DNA from: Caulobacteraceae bacterium
Lineage (GTDB): Bacteria; Pseudomonadota; Alphaproteobacteria; Caulobacterales; Caulobacteraceae
NCBI GenBank assembly: GCA_019247715.1
Contig: JAFBAO010000027.1
Coordinates: 1 to 60,593 of the forward strand
Length of the DNA: 60,593 bases
Reading direction: 5' to 3'
The notes under the pieces are model-generated. The model worked only from the letters and a program-made list of their open reading frames with translations. It ran no database searches and was not told where the DNA came from. Below are positions 9,119 to 17,365 of the stretch, in pieces. Every line of letters begins with the position of its first letter. The first letter of the stretch is position 1. The position numbers and the translations under genes were made by a program.

Positions 9119-10786
9119 CTACTCCGCCGCGGCTGGGATGGGCGCCACGGCCGGGACGGCCTCGCGCTCGGTCGAGGGCGCGCGGATGGTGCGCCAGAGG
9201 TTGTAGATCATGATGAGGAGCCCCGAGAGGTACATGAGGCCGCCGGCCAGCCGGACCACGTTCTCCACGTGGCGGGCCGAGACCGTCTCGGCGAAGCTGT
9301 AGGCGAGGAAACCCTGCGGCGTGTATTCGCGCCACATCAGGCCTTCCATGATCCCGGAGACCCACATCGAGGTGATGTAGAGGAGGATTCCGGTGGTCGC
9401 GATCCAGAAGTGCCACTCGACCAGGGCGTTGGAATAGAGCCCCTTCTTCTTCCAGAGCCAGGGGACCATGCAGTAGAGCGAGCCGAAGGTGACGAAGCCG
9501 ACCCAGCCCAGCGCGCCCGAGTGCACGTGGCCGATGGTCCAGTCGGTGTAGTGGCTGAGCGAGTTGACGGTCCGGATCGACATCACCGGCCCCTCGAAGG
9601 TGGACATGCCGTAGAAGGCCAGCGAGACCACCAGCATCCGGATCACCGGGTCGGTGCGGAGCCTGTCCCAGGCGCCCGAGAGGGTCATCAGGCCGTTGAT
9701 CATCCCGCCCCAGGACGGCATCCAGAGCATCACCGAGAAGGTCATGCCGAGCGTCTGGGCCCATTGCGGCAGGGCGGTGTAGTGAAGGTGGTGCGGCCCC
9801 GCCCAGATGTAGATGAAGATGAGCGCCCAGAAGTGGACGATGGACAGCCGGTACGAGTAGATCGGCCGCTCCGCGCGCTTCGGGATGAAGTAGTACATCA
9901 TCGCCAGGAAGCCGGCGGTGAGGAAGAAGCCCACCGCGTTGTGCCCGTACCACCACTGCACCAGGGCGCTCTGCACGCCGGCCCACAGCGGATAGCTGCG
10001 GTGGTCCAGGAGGCTGACCGGCACCTCGGCGTTGTTGATGAGCACCAGGATGGCGATGGTGACGATGAAGGCCAGGTAGAACCAGTTCGCCACGTAGATG
10101 TGCGGCTCCTGGCGCTTCCAGATCGTGCCCAGGAACACCAGCAGGTAGGCGACCCAGACGATCACCAGCCAGAGCGTGCTCATCCACTCGGGCTCGGCGT
10201 ATTCCTGGCTGCGGGTGACGCCCGCCAGGTACCCCAAGGCGGCGGTGACGATGAAGAGCTGGTAGCCCCAGAAGACGATCCAGGGCAGCAGGCCGCCGAA
10301 CAGCCGCGCCCGACAGGTGCGCTGGACCACGTAGAAGGAGGTGGCGATGAGGGCGTTGCCGCCGAAGGCGAAGATCACCGCCGAGGTGTGCAGCGGCCGC
10401 AGCCGCCCGAAATTCAGGAAGCCGGCGTCCGGCAGGTAGAAGATGCGCGGGAAGGCGAGCTGGGCGGCGATGACCACCCCGGTCAGCATGCCGGCCGCGC
10501 CCCAGAAGAGGGTCGCGATCGCCCCGGCCTTGATGACGCCGTCCATGTACTTGTCGGGTTGGCCCGGGAAGCCGCCCCGGGTGATCACCGCCAGCAGCCC
10601 GAAGGACCCGAGCACGAAGGCGGCGATGAAGATGTAGCCTTCGAACTGGAAGAGCGCGTCGCGCGACGCCGCCGTGGCGATCGTCGCCACCAGGGCCGCG
10701 ATCAGGCACAGGATGAGCCAGATCGCCGGGCCTAAGGCCGCATCGTCCGGGGCTTGCGCCCGTGCGGGGGTGGATGAGGAATTCAT
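9119..10786 (-). CDS. ccoN: cytochrome c oxidase cbb3-type subunit I (catalytic)
   Basis: Catalytic heme-copper oxidase subunit (555 aa, about 12 membrane helices) that reduces O2 to water with very high oxygen affinity. Conserved His ligands are visible in [18 protein letters not shown] (CuB His), AGPHHLHY and the C-terminal [11 protein letters not shown]. The length suits CcoN. It is the first gene of an operon running through hemN, about 8 genes downstream. A perfect anaerobox (TTGATctgcGTCAA) is centred 69 bp before the ATG, so FNR or FixK activation at low oxygen is expected. Confidence 0.97.
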   Translation of the reverse strand: MNSSSTPARAQAPDDAALGPAIWLILCLIAALVATIATAASRDALFQFEGYIFIAAFVLGSFGLLAVITRGGFPGQPDKYMDGVIKAGAIATLFWGAAGMLTGVVIAAQLAFPRIFYLPDAGFLNFGRLRPLHTSAVIFAFGGNALIATSFYVVQRTCRARLFGGLLPWIVFWGYQLFIVTAALGYLAGVTRSQEYAEPEWMSTLWLVIVWVAYLLVFLGTIWKRQEPHIYVANWFYLAFIVTIAILVLINNAEVPVSLLDHRSYPLWAGVQSALVQWWYGHNAVGFFLTAGFLAMMYYFIPKRAERPIYSYRLSIVHFWALIFIYIWAGPHHLHYTALPQWAQTLGMTFSVMLWMPSWGGMINGLMTLSGAWDRLRTDPVIRMLVVSLAFYGMSTFEGPVMSIRTVNSLSHYTDWTIGHVHSGALGWVGFVTFGSLYCMVPWLWKKKGLYSNALVEWHFWIATTGILLYITSMWVSGIMEGLMWREYTPQGFLAYSFAETVSARHVENVVRLAGGLMYLSGLLIMIYNLWRTIRAPSTEREAVPAVAPIPAAAE

Positions 10787-10848
10787 GGGGTTCGCGAATC
10801 CCGACCAAGGAACGGTCGGGCTGATCGCCCCAAAGGCCCGGCGCCGCC

Positions 10849-10862
10849 TTGATCTGCGTCAA
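10849..10862. promoter_or_regulatory. FNR/FixK-type anaerobox (TTGATctgcGTCAA)
   Basis: Matches the FixK/FNR consensus TTGAT-N4-(A/G)TCAA in both half-sites. It is centred about 69 bp before ccoN (leftward) and about 60 bp before the small gene at 10916 (rightward), so one site may serve a divergent promoter pair. Confidence 0.88.
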
Positions 10863-10915
10863 AGCGGCCGGCCGCCGTCGGCGCTCTAGTCGGGGCGTAA
10901 GCAGGAGACCCGCGC

Positions 10916-11182
10916 ATGCGCCCCCGCCGCCAATCCGACGGATACGCCTGCCTCGCCGGGCTCTTCGCTGCTACGGCCGCCGCGGCGGGCGCGCTGGCGC
11001 ACGCCTCGATGACGAGCGCAAGCCTCGCCGCCTACGGCCCGATCTGCGGTTGTCCGCCCGCAGCGCTGCACTGCCCGGCCTGCTACGCGGCCGCGGCGTT
11101 CGCCGGAGCGGCGCTCATCGCCTTGATCCCGCTGGTTCGCCCGTCTCTGCGCCTGGCGTCCGCCCCCGCCCGTCAGCGTTGA
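10916..11182 (+). CDS. small Cys-containing membrane protein, unknown
   Basis: 88 aa with two likely membrane helices, residues about 14-30 (Ala-rich) and 58-75 (YAAAAFAGAALIALIPLV). Between them a loop reads YGPICGCPPAALHCPACYA, with two CxC/CxxC-like cysteine pairs that could bind metal or form disulfides. An upstream GGAG-type ribosome site (cagGAGAcc) precedes the ATG. The gene is divergent from ccoN and shares its anaerobox. I do not recognise the family; small membrane proteins with such cysteine loops recur near alphaproteobacterial stress genes. A bidirectional hairpin follows it. Confidence 0.6.
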   Translation: MRPRRQSDGYACLAGLFAATAAAAGALAHASMTSASLAAYGPICGCPPAALHCPACYAAAAFAGAALIALIPLVRPSLRLASAPARQR

Positions 11183-11294
11183 GGCGCGGCTGATCCGATC
11201 GGACGAGCGGCAGATTATCGGCCTTCGCCAAATGCCCATGGCGGCGTGGGCGAGGGGGCTGCAACGCCGATTGGGGCGGATCTGAAACGCCGCC

Positions 11295-11322
11295 GACCGG
11301 AGACCCTTTCGGACCTCCGGTC
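11295..11322. terminator. bidirectional hairpin, 12-bp stem with TTTC/GAAA loop
   Basis: The arms GACCGGAGACCC and GGACCTCCGGTC pair over 12 positions (two G-U) around a 4-nt loop. It lies between two convergent genes (10916+ and 11355-) and probably ends both transcripts, though there is no clear U-tract. Confidence 0.6.
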
Positions 11323-11354
11323 TTGAACGCGCCCGCGGGCGGCTCAGCGGAGCG

Positions 11355-12566
11355 TCAGGCGGCCTTGGCCACGTGAACCGCTTCCGGTTCGATGCGCAGG
11401 TGCCTGGCGAGATTGCCGCCGACGATCTTGCGGGCGACCTCGGTGGGGACGCCGTCGAACATGCCGTCGAGCAATTCGCGGGTGTTCGGCCAGTTGGACG
11501 CCACGTGGGGGAAGTCGGTGCCCCAGGTGATGTTGTCCACGCCGATCTCGTCGATCAGCCGGCGCACGGCCAGGAAGTCGTCCTGCATGCCGAACAGGAA
11601 GTTCCGCTTGATGTAGTGGCTCGGCGGATGCTGCAGCTCGACTTTCGACCAATACCGATGCCGCTCGTAGTTGGAGTCGGCGGCCTCGGCGAAGGCCGGC
11701 GCCCACGCGGCGCCGACTTCGGCGTAGGAGATCCGAAGGCTCGGAAAGCGGTCGAGCACGCCGAAGGTGATGAGCTGGATCATGTTGAAGCCGACGTTGA
11801 CGACGCCGGCCGATCCGGCCGACACCCGGCAAAGAAGCCGGTTGATCGGGCAGTAGTTGACCTTGAGGCCGCTCTCTCCATAGCTGCCTTTGGCCTTGGC
11901 GGCCTCCTCCGCCTCATAGCCCCCGCCGAAGGCGAAGTGGGTGGTGAGCGGCACGTCGTTGTCGATCGCCGCCTTCCAGAACCGGTCGTCCTCGGGCGTC
12001 GGGATCGGCTTGCCGGACGGCCACATCTGCAGGCTGACGCCGTAGATGCCGGGCATGTCCTTCACCCGCATCATCTCGGCGATGTTGTCCTCGAGCGAGG
12101 TGTTGGGCAGCACCGCGAGACCCAGGAGCCGGGTCGGGTCGGCCGCCGTGTAGGCCTTGGAGAGGTAGTCGTTGTAACCGCGGGTCACCGCGAGCGCGGC
12201 TTCCGGCGGCAGGTTGCCGTAGCGCGTTCCGAGCGCGGCCACCGGGCCGTAGATCACCTCGGCGTCCACGCCGTCCCGGTCCATTTCCCTCAGGCGCTGG
12301 GCGCCGTCTCCCACGCCGGCGATGTCGGGGTCGCTGTAGGAAACCCCGCTAGGACGGATGTTCCGGAATCCGAAGCCGGAGGCAAGGTTGAGGCCCAGCG
12401 CCAGCGGCGCCTCGACGCCCCAGAGCTTCCAGCCGTCGCCGCCGTTCGGCATCTTCACCACCTGCGGGGCGTACTGGCGGAACTCCGGCGCGATGAAATC
12501 CCGCCAGAGGTTGGGATTCGCTTCGAAATGGCTGTCGTCTGAGATCAGCTTGCAACTGCGCCACAT
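11355..12566 (-). CDS. amidohydrolase family 2 (ACMSD-like TIM barrel)
   Basis: 403-aa metal-dependent hydrolase or decarboxylase of the amidohydrolase-2 group. Visible features: N-terminal ISDDSHFEA in place of the usual D-x-H metal motif (SDDSH), central LTTHFAFGG (His ligand), ISYAEVGAAWAPAF and the near-terminal WGTDFPH, where Asp is the expected metal ligand. Such proteins include ACMSD and aromatic-acid decarboxylases; substrate unknown here. An anaerobox (12650-12663) is centred 90 bp before the start. Two more members occur in this window (16101-17210 and 59641-end). Confidence 0.85.
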   Translation of the reverse strand: MWRSCKLISDDSHFEANPNLWRDFIAPEFRQYAPQVVKMPNGGDGWKLWGVEAPLALGLNLASGFGFRNIRPSGVSYSDPDIAGVGDGAQRLREMDRDGVDAEVIYGPVAALGTRYGNLPPEAALAVTRGYNDYLSKAYTAADPTRLLGLAVLPNTSLEDNIAEMMRVKDMPGIYGVSLQMWPSGKPIPTPEDDRFWKAAIDNDVPLTTHFAFGGGYEAEEAAKAKGSYGESGLKVNYCPINRLLCRVSAGSAGVVNVGFNMIQLITFGVLDRFPSLRISYAEVGAAWAPAFAEAADSNYERHRYWSKVELQHPPSHYIKRNFLFGMQDDFLAVRRLIDEIGVDNITWGTDFPHVASNWPNTRELLDGMFDGVPTEVARKIVGGNLARHLRIEPEAVHVAKAA

Positions 12567-12649
12567 GTTCGGATTCTCCCTTTCCGCGCGCCGGCTTGAT
12601 CGCCGGGCGTCACTGGCGTCTTAAGTGTCCTATTCAGGCGCGGGCGGGT

Positions 12650-12663
12650 TTGATCTGGATCAA
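12650..12663. promoter_or_regulatory. anaerobox (TTGATctggATCAA)
   Basis: Perfect FNR consensus inverted repeat. It is centred 90 bp before the amidohydrolase start at 12566. Confidence 0.85.
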
Positions 12664-12838
12664 TCGCGGTGAGAAACGAATACGGGCGGCCGGAGATTCA
12701 CGCGCGCGCCCGCCGACGCTTCGCCGTCGGTTCGGTGCGGTGAAAGTTGAAGATGTCGCAGGCCTTTACGACCGGCCAAGCGCAATTCAGGCGCCTTCGA
12801 ATCCCACCTAGGGCCGACTAACGGCCCGTTTCATCCAA

Positions 12839-12852
12839 TTGATCTCAATCAA
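12839..12852. promoter_or_regulatory. anaerobox (TTGATctcaATCAA)
   Basis: Perfect FNR consensus inverted repeat. It is centred 62 bp before the ATG at 12908, the usual distance for an activated class of site when the transcript start lies about 20 nt before the gene. Confidence 0.87.
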
Positions 12853-12907
12853 CGCGCTCGTCGGCCAAAGGGGCTCCAACTACTGGCCCGACGCCGGGAG
12901 CGCTCCC

Positions 12908-13129
12908 ATGAACGACAACTTCGGTCTCAGAGACGACTTCGAGCCTGAACTTCGATCTTCCGCCGAGGCGGAGGCCCAGAGGGAGGCGACGGTCATGCCG
13001 TGGGTCTGGGGCGCGTTCGGCGTCGTGGCGATCGCGATCTTCATCGCCTTGCTGGTGTTGACCCACCCGGCCGCGCCTCCGCCAGCCGAACCGCTCTATC
13101 CGTCGCCCGCGCTTCCTCACGGTCGCTGA
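12908..13129 (+). CDS. single-helix membrane protein, unknown
   Basis: 73 aa: a charged N-terminal half (MNDNFGLRDDFEPELRSSAEAE) and one membrane helix (WVWGAFGVVAIAIFIALLVL), ending in a Pro-rich tail. A GGGAG ribosome site precedes the ATG and a perfect anaerobox sits 62 bp upstream, which supports it being real. Family not recognised. The topology (helix in the second half, short tail) could suit an accessory subunit of a membrane complex, but that is only a guess. Confidence 0.65.
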   Translation: MNDNFGLRDDFEPELRSSAEAEAQREATVMPWVWGAFGVVAIAIFIALLVLTHPAAPPPAEPLYPSPALPHGR

Positions 13130-13165
13130 AGCTTCAAACCCGGCGGTCCCTTCAGGGGCGTGAAC

Positions 13166-13402
13166 TCAGGGGCGTGAACGGTCTGCGAGGCCGCTCGACC
13201 AACGCCGGAGCGGCTCCCAGATTCCGACCACGACGAGGCCGACGCTTAGCGCAGCCTGGGCCGCGACGAGCAGCCAGCCGAAGTAGGTCACCGTGTCGCT
13301 GGCGATCTGGTTCTTCGAGACGACCAGCCAGACCATGCCGGACTCGCCGAACCCTCCGAGCCCCGCAAGCACCAGCAGCGGTCTCCACACCATGACCCAC
13401 AT
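13166..13402 (-). CDS. small membrane protein with two helices, unknown
   Basis: 78 aa, strongly hydrophobic: WVMVWRPLLVLAGLGGFG (helix 1) and VTYFGWLLVAAQAALSVGLVVVGIW (helix 2), with a short basic C-terminus. The second of two close ATGs is chosen because GAGGGG lies 6 nt before it. It is convergent with the small gene ending at 13129. An imperfect anaerobox (13551-13564) lies about 155 bp upstream. I do not recognise the family. Confidence 0.5.
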   Translation of the reverse strand: MWVMVWRPLLVLAGLGGFGESGMVWLVVSKNQIASDTVTYFGWLLVAAQAALSVGLVVVGIWEPLRRWSSGLADRSRP

Positions 13403-13550
13403 GATCATCCCCTCAGAGCTCGCCCTCGGCGCACTGGCCCTACTTCGCCGCCAAGAATAGCTAAGCTTCGATTACGAATGTTCAGCGCGCGCGTCGGCGG
13501 CGCTCTCAACGGCTGGTCTGCAGCCTAGCCGGAAGCGTGAGGTCGAAGCC

Positions 13551-13564
13551 TTGATCCAGATCAT
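13551..13564. promoter_or_regulatory. anaerobox, one mismatch (TTGATccagATCAT)
   Basis: First of a tandem pair, 47 bp before the perfect site at 13598. It may add to regulation of the oxidoreductase at 13661 or serve the leftward gene at 13402. Confidence 0.65.
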
Positions 13565-13597
13565 TTGAACCGGACTTCCGGCGCGGACAGACGCTGG

Positions 13598-13611
13598 TTG
13601 ATCTGGGTCAA
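13598..13611. promoter_or_regulatory. anaerobox (TTGATctggGTCAA)
   Basis: Both half-sites match the FixK/FNR consensus. It is centred 56 bp before the ATG at 13661. Confidence 0.87.
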
Positions 13612-13660
13612 GGCTCCCGCTCGGGGCGCGCCCTAGAGGTGTCGCGCCCTGGAGTGCGCC

Positions 13661-14278
13661 ATGCGCCATTGCCTCATCCTCTCCCATCCCAACCCCCGAA
13701 GCTTCGATGCGGCGATCGCCAAGGCCTATGTCCTTGCGGTCGAGGCGATGGGGATCGAGGCGGAAGTGCGCGATCTCTACGCGCTCGGCTTCGATCCTCG
13801 CCTGCAGGCGCACGAGCTCCCGTGGACGCCCGACTTCGCCCCCGGCGGGGACGTCGTGGGCGAGCGGGCGCTGCTGGCGGCCGCGGACGTGTTCGTGTTC
13901 GTCTATCCGCTGTGGTTCAACGCCCCGCCGGCGATGCTCAAGGGCTATGTCGAGCGGGTGTTCGGCATGGGGTTCGGCTATGAGGCGGCCGAGCCTGGCA
14001 CGCGCCCGCTGCTGAAGGGCCGGAGCCTCGTCACCATCTCCACCTCGGGGGCGCCGGACATCTGGGTCCAGCAGACGGGCGCCGTGGAGCGGCTGCGCAG
14101 GGACTTCGACGAGCACCTGGGCGCCGTCTGCGGCCTGGCCGTCCTCGAACATCTCAATATCGGGGGGGTGACGCCCGGCATGCGCCGAGACGCCGGCGAG
14201 GCGCTGCTCGGTCAGGTGCGAGACCTGGCGCGGGGCCTGTTCGGCCGTCGCGCGGCCCCAAGCGGCGAGGCTCCGTGA
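13661..14278 (+). CDS. flavodoxin-fold NAD(P)H oxidoreductase
   Basis: 205-aa protein of the NAD(P)H dehydrogenase (quinone)/KefF-MdaB group, reducing quinones or similar acceptors with bound FMN or FAD. The N-terminal LILSHPNPRSFDAAIAKA fits the flavin phosphate loop, VFVYPLWFNAPPAMLKGYVERVF is the classic family motif, and TISTSGAP is the second flavin contact. It heads a rightward run, perhaps one operon with the Usp, the attachment-family protein and the 93-aa protein. Two anaeroboxes lie upstream. Confidence 0.9.
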   Translation: MRHCLILSHPNPRSFDAAIAKAYVLAVEAMGIEAEVRDLYALGFDPRLQAHELPWTPDFAPGGDVVGERALLAAADVFVFVYPLWFNAPPAMLKGYVERVFGMGFGYEAAEPGTRPLLKGRSLVTISTSGAPDIWVQQTGAVERLRRDFDEHLGAVCGLAVLEHLNIGGVTPGMRRDAGEALLGQVRDLARGLFGRRAAPSGEAP

Positions 14279-14358
14279 ATGTCCTTAAGTGATCGACCCG
14301 AATTTCATCGCGGCTGAACGAGTTTAACGCTGCAGGCGCCAGACGAGACAGGGATCCC

Positions 14359-15180
14359 ATGACCTACGCAGCGGTTCTAACGCACGTTCAAGCCGATCCG
14401 GAATGCCGAGCGCGGCTCGCCTGCGCCGTCGATGTCGCCAAGCGCTTCGGGGCGGCCCTGATCGGGGTCGGCGCGGAGATGATCCCGCCGCTCGCCATGG
14501 ACGCAGGCTACGGCGTCACGGCCGACTGGACGGGCGCCCTGCGTGGCGCGATCGAGGCGGGCCTCGAGACGGCGCGCGAGACCTTCGAAGAGGCCGCCGG
14601 CGGGCTCGCGGAGAAGCATTGGCGCTGTGGCCTGCAATCGCCGGCGGCGGCGATCGCCGCGACCTCCCGCGCCGCCGACCTGATCGTGGCGGGCGGCGCG
14701 CCCCTGCGCCGGCATGACCCCTATCGCGACGCTACTGCCGCCGAGCTGGCGGTCACCTCCGGACGGCCGGTGCTGGCGGCGCCGCCGAATCCGCGGCCGC
14801 CTCGCGCCGAACGGATCCTGCTGGCCTGGAAGGACACCCGCGAGGCCCGCCGCGCCATGGCCGACGCCATGCCCTTCTTCGAGAAAGCCGAGCGGGTGGT
14901 GGTCGCGGCGCTCTGCCCCAAGGCCGACGCCGAGGACGCGGCGGTCCAGGTCGAGGACGTGGCCAAGGCGCTCGCCCGCCGGGGCGTCAATGCCGCGGCC
15001 AAGGTGGTCGAGACCCGGCATCCGGACGGCTACCAGCTTCTGGCGCTGGCCGCCCAGGAGGGGGCCGACCTCGTCGTCGCCGGCGCCTACGGGCACAGCC
15101 GGCTTGGGGAATGGGTGTTCGGCGGGGTGACCCAGGATCTCCTGTCCCAGGATCAGCTCCACGTGCTCCTCAGTCATTAG
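14359..15180 (+). CDS. universal stress protein, tandem Usp domains
   Basis: 273 aa with two Usp (UspA-fold) domains, roughly residues 1-135 and 150-273. The second carries the ATP-binding-type motif GAYGHSRLGEWVFGGVT near the C-terminus (G-x2-G-x9-G-(S/T)). Tandem Usp proteins are common members of FNR/ANR/DosR low-oxygen regulons. It lies 80 nt after the oxidoreductase with no clear anaerobox of its own, so it is probably co-transcribed. Confidence 0.92.
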   Translation: MTYAAVLTHVQADPECRARLACAVDVAKRFGAALIGVGAEMIPPLAMDAGYGVTADWTGALRGAIEAGLETARETFEEAAGGLAEKHWRCGLQSPAAAIAATSRAADLIVAGGAPLRRHDPYRDATAAELAVTSGRPVLAAPPNPRPPRAERILLAWKDTREARRAMADAMPFFEKAERVVVAALCPKADAEDAAVQVEDVAKALARRGVNAAAKVVETRHPDGYQLLALAAQEGADLVVAGAYGHSRLGEWVFGGVTQDLLSQDQLHVLLSH

Positions 15181-15195
15181 CCAAGGCGTAGAACC

Positions 15196-15645
15196 ATGTC
15201 GCACCGAACCAACCTCATCTACGTTCTCGCCGACGGCGCCCACGCCCGTTTCGTGCAGCGTTCGCGCGAGACCGGCGATTTCACCACGGTCCAGGAACTC
15301 GACGGGAGCGGCCGGCTCGCCGCCTTGCGCGCCGAGCAGCGCGACGAAGGGCCCGGACGGGCTTTCGAAAGCGCCACGTCCGCACGCCACGGGGTGGGCC
15401 GAGAGGATGTGTATCGGCGCGCCAAGGCCGAGTTCGCGGCCCGCGTCGCCGAGGCCCTGGGCGCGTTTCTCGAGAAGCGCGAGGTCGAGGGCGTGGTGCT
15501 CGCCGCGCCACCCCGCCTGCTGCACGACCTCAGGAAGGGACTTCCCTCAGGCGTCCGCATCGTCGCCGAGCTGGGCAAGGATCTCGTCAAGACGCCGGAC
15601 CACGAACTCGGGGCGTGGCTCGTCCCGGCGGTTCGTCTGACCTGA
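15196..15645 (+). CDS. host attachment protein family (AtsE-like, PF10116-type)
   Basis: 149 aa. The N-terminal YVLADGAHARFVQR, the central FESATSARHGVGREDVYRRAKAEFAARVAEAL and the C-terminal ELGKDLVKTPDHEL are the conserved blocks of the protein required for attachment to host cells family. Despite the family name, members are widespread in free-living alphaproteobacteria and are remotely related to release-factor-like (baeRF) proteins, so a translation or stress role is possible. It starts 15 nt after the Usp stop. Confidence 0.82.
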   Translation: MSHRTNLIYVLADGAHARFVQRSRETGDFTTVQELDGSGRLAALRAEQRDEGPGRAFESATSARHGVGREDVYRRAKAEFAARVAEALGAFLEKREVEGVVLAAPPRLLHDLRKGLPSGVRIVAELGKDLVKTPDHELGAWLVPAVRLT

Positions 15646-15667
15646 AACGCGTCGAAGGAGCTGCGCC

Positions 15668-15949
15668 ATGATCTCGATCGAAGACTGCATCGCCTTCTGC
15701 GGCCTCACCCAGGAAGAAGTGGACGCCGTGGCCGAGCACGAGCACGTGCCGGAGGCCGCCGCGACCGCCCTGGCCAACTATCTCCTCAACAGCTCCGGGG
15801 GCGCCGACCGGATCCGCACGATGATCATCGACGACATTCACGTCGCCCTCGACGAGGGACGCGTCGAACATGCGGCCGAGCTTTTCGCGGCGTTGCGGCA
15901 TTTCCTGAGCGCCCATCCCGCCAAGGCGGACGGCAAGGCCCGGGCTTAG
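15668..15949 (+). CDS. conserved-looking 93-aa helical protein, unknown
   Basis: Acidic, mostly helical protein (MISIEDCIAFCGLTQEEVDAVAEHEH...). Cysteines occur at residues 7 and 11 (C-x3-C), and a HEH cluster lies near residue 25 that could bind metal. It has a good ribosome site (gaAGGAGctgcgcc) and starts 22 nt after the preceding gene, so it is likely the last gene of the oxidoreductase-Usp operon. Small proteins beginning ISIEDCIAFCGL-x-EEEV occur beside stress genes in alphaproteobacteria; function unknown. Confidence 0.75.
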   Translation: MISIEDCIAFCGLTQEEVDAVAEHEHVPEAAATALANYLLNSSGGADRIRTMIIDDIHVALDEGRVEHAAELFAALRHFLSAHPAKADGKARA

Positions 15950-16053
15950 GCCTCCGTCCGACCCAGACTCGGCGTCGCGGCGGCACGGCGGACGCGTGAT
16001 GAAGCCGCGCGCCTGGCGATGGCGGCCGGCTTCCTGCAAATAGAGAAAGGGCC

Positions 16054-16090
16054 CGGCTCGGCGGCGCGCGGCATGCGCGCCGCCGAGCCG
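16054..16090. terminator. bidirectional terminator, perfect 16-bp stem
   Basis: Arms 16054-16069 and 16075-16090 are perfectly complementary with a 5-nt loop (GGCAT). The hairpin is almost all G-C and lies between convergent genes ending at 15949 (+) and 16101 (-). No U-tract is seen on either side. Confidence 0.7.
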
Positions 16091-16100
16091 TGGCGGCCGA

Positions 16101-17210
16101 TCAGGCGGGGATCGGCTCGGCCGTGATGTGGCTGCGGGGGAAGAGCTTGGCGGCGTTGCCGCCGAGAACCGCCCGCTTCTCGGCCTCGGTCATATCGGGA
16201 ACCTTGTCGAACATCGCCGCCACGACGTCCCGGGTATAGGGGAAGGTGCCCTCCGCGTGCGGGTAATCGCTCGCGAACAGCAGGCTGTGGGGGCCGAGCT
16301 GATCGCGGGTGACGAGGCACCCGGTGTCGTTCTGGAACGAGCAGTGCACCTGGTCGCGGACGATCTGGGTGGGCAGGCGCTTCAGCTTGGGCTCCACCTG
16401 CGGCGCGTGGCCCTGGTAGCTCTCGTCCATCCGCTCGGCCAGGCCCATCAGCCATCCGGCCCCGAACTCCACGAACAGGATGTGGGCCTTCGGATTGCGG
16501 TCGAGGACGCCGCCCGCCACCAGCGCGGCGATGCAGTCCACCGCGTCGTTCATCTGCCGGGTGTAGTTGAAGAGCGCGCCGCCCGGGCCCTTCATCGCGC
16601 GGATGTTCACCGCCCCGGTCGCCGTATGGAACACGAACGGCACGCCGACCTCGCCCGCGTAGGCGAAGATCGCATCCCAGGCCGGATCGTTGTAGGGCGG
16701 CGGGCCTTCCGGCAGCACCGGGGGCAGCATGGCGGCGGCGTAGCCCTTGGCCACGCAGCGCTTGAACTCGGTCAGGGTGTCGCCAAGATCCTGGACCGGC
16801 AGCAGGGCCGCGCCGATCAGCTTGTCGCGGCAGCCTTCCAGCTTGTCCCAGAGCCAGTCGTTGTAGATCTGGGCCGTCTTCAGGGCGGCCTCGCGGTCGG
16901 TGATGCGCTGGGCCATCAGGCCCAGGCTCGGGAACACCAGTTCCGCATCGACCCCGTCGCGCGCCATGTCCTCGAAGCGCAGCTTCAGGTCGCGCGCGCC
17001 GCGGCGCTGGACGCTCTCGTCGATCTTGTGGGCGAAGAGACCGGGCCGCATCTTCATGAGAACCTTGTCGCCCATGAGGGTCAGGCGAAATCCGCTCTCG
17101 TCGGTCTTGGTGTGGATGATCCAGTCGCTGAGGTGGGCAGGCATGCTGGCCGAGAACAGATCCTCGGGCTCGGCCAGGTGCGCATCGCAGCTGAAGACGA
17201 AGGGACGCAT
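16101..17210 (-). CDS. amidohydrolase family 2 (second copy)
   Basis: 369 aa from the chosen ATG. The N-terminal FSCDAHLAEPEDLF carries D-x-H metal ligands; PFVFHTATGA gives a His ligand, ILFVEFGAGWL follows, and LLFASDYPHAEGTF carries the catalytic Asp. This is the standard amidohydrolase-2/ACMSD-like pattern. The frame extends upstream to 17282 but that start lies inside the anaerobox 17269-17282, so the ATG at 17210 (65 bp from the box centre) is used. It differs clearly from the copy at 11355, so they are not recent duplicates. Confidence 0.88.
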   Translation of the reverse strand: MRPFVFSCDAHLAEPEDLFSASMPAHLSDWIIHTKTDESGFRLTLMGDKVLMKMRPGLFAHKIDESVQRRGARDLKLRFEDMARDGVDAELVFPSLGLMAQRITDREAALKTAQIYNDWLWDKLEGCRDKLIGAALLPVQDLGDTLTEFKRCVAKGYAAAMLPPVLPEGPPPYNDPAWDAIFAYAGEVGVPFVFHTATGAVNIRAMKGPGGALFNYTRQMNDAVDCIAALVAGGVLDRNPKAHILFVEFGAGWLMGLAERMDESYQGHAPQVEPKLKRLPTQIVRDQVHCSFQNDTGCLVTRDQLGPHSLLFASDYPHAEGTFPYTRDVVAAMFDKVPDMTEAEKRAVLGGNAAKLFPRSHITAEPIPA

Positions 17211-17268
17211 GTGAATCTCCTCCAATCGCATCGTCGCCCGATCCAACAGCCCGCCGCCCCGCCCCGGT

Positions 17269-17282
17269 TTGATCTCGATCAA
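17269..17282. promoter_or_regulatory. anaerobox (TTGATctcgATCAA)
   Basis: Perfect FNR consensus. It is centred 65 bp before the amidohydrolase start at 17210. A short AT-rich stretch (17290-17315) lies beside it. Confidence 0.87.
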
Positions 17283-17365
17283 TAGGACGGCATTTTTTTA
17301 TATGATATCAGGTTTTTGAGAGCGATGGGGCCGGCCCGGTGGCTCACCCCATCGCCGCGCCCTGA

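Larger units (their letters stand above)
12567..12907. other. 341-nt divergent intergenic region with two anaeroboxes
   Basis: No convincing gene lies between the leftward amidohydrolase and the rightward small membrane protein. The region carries two FNR/FixK sites, 12650-12663 and 12839-12852, one positioned for each divergent gene. Confidence 0.7.
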
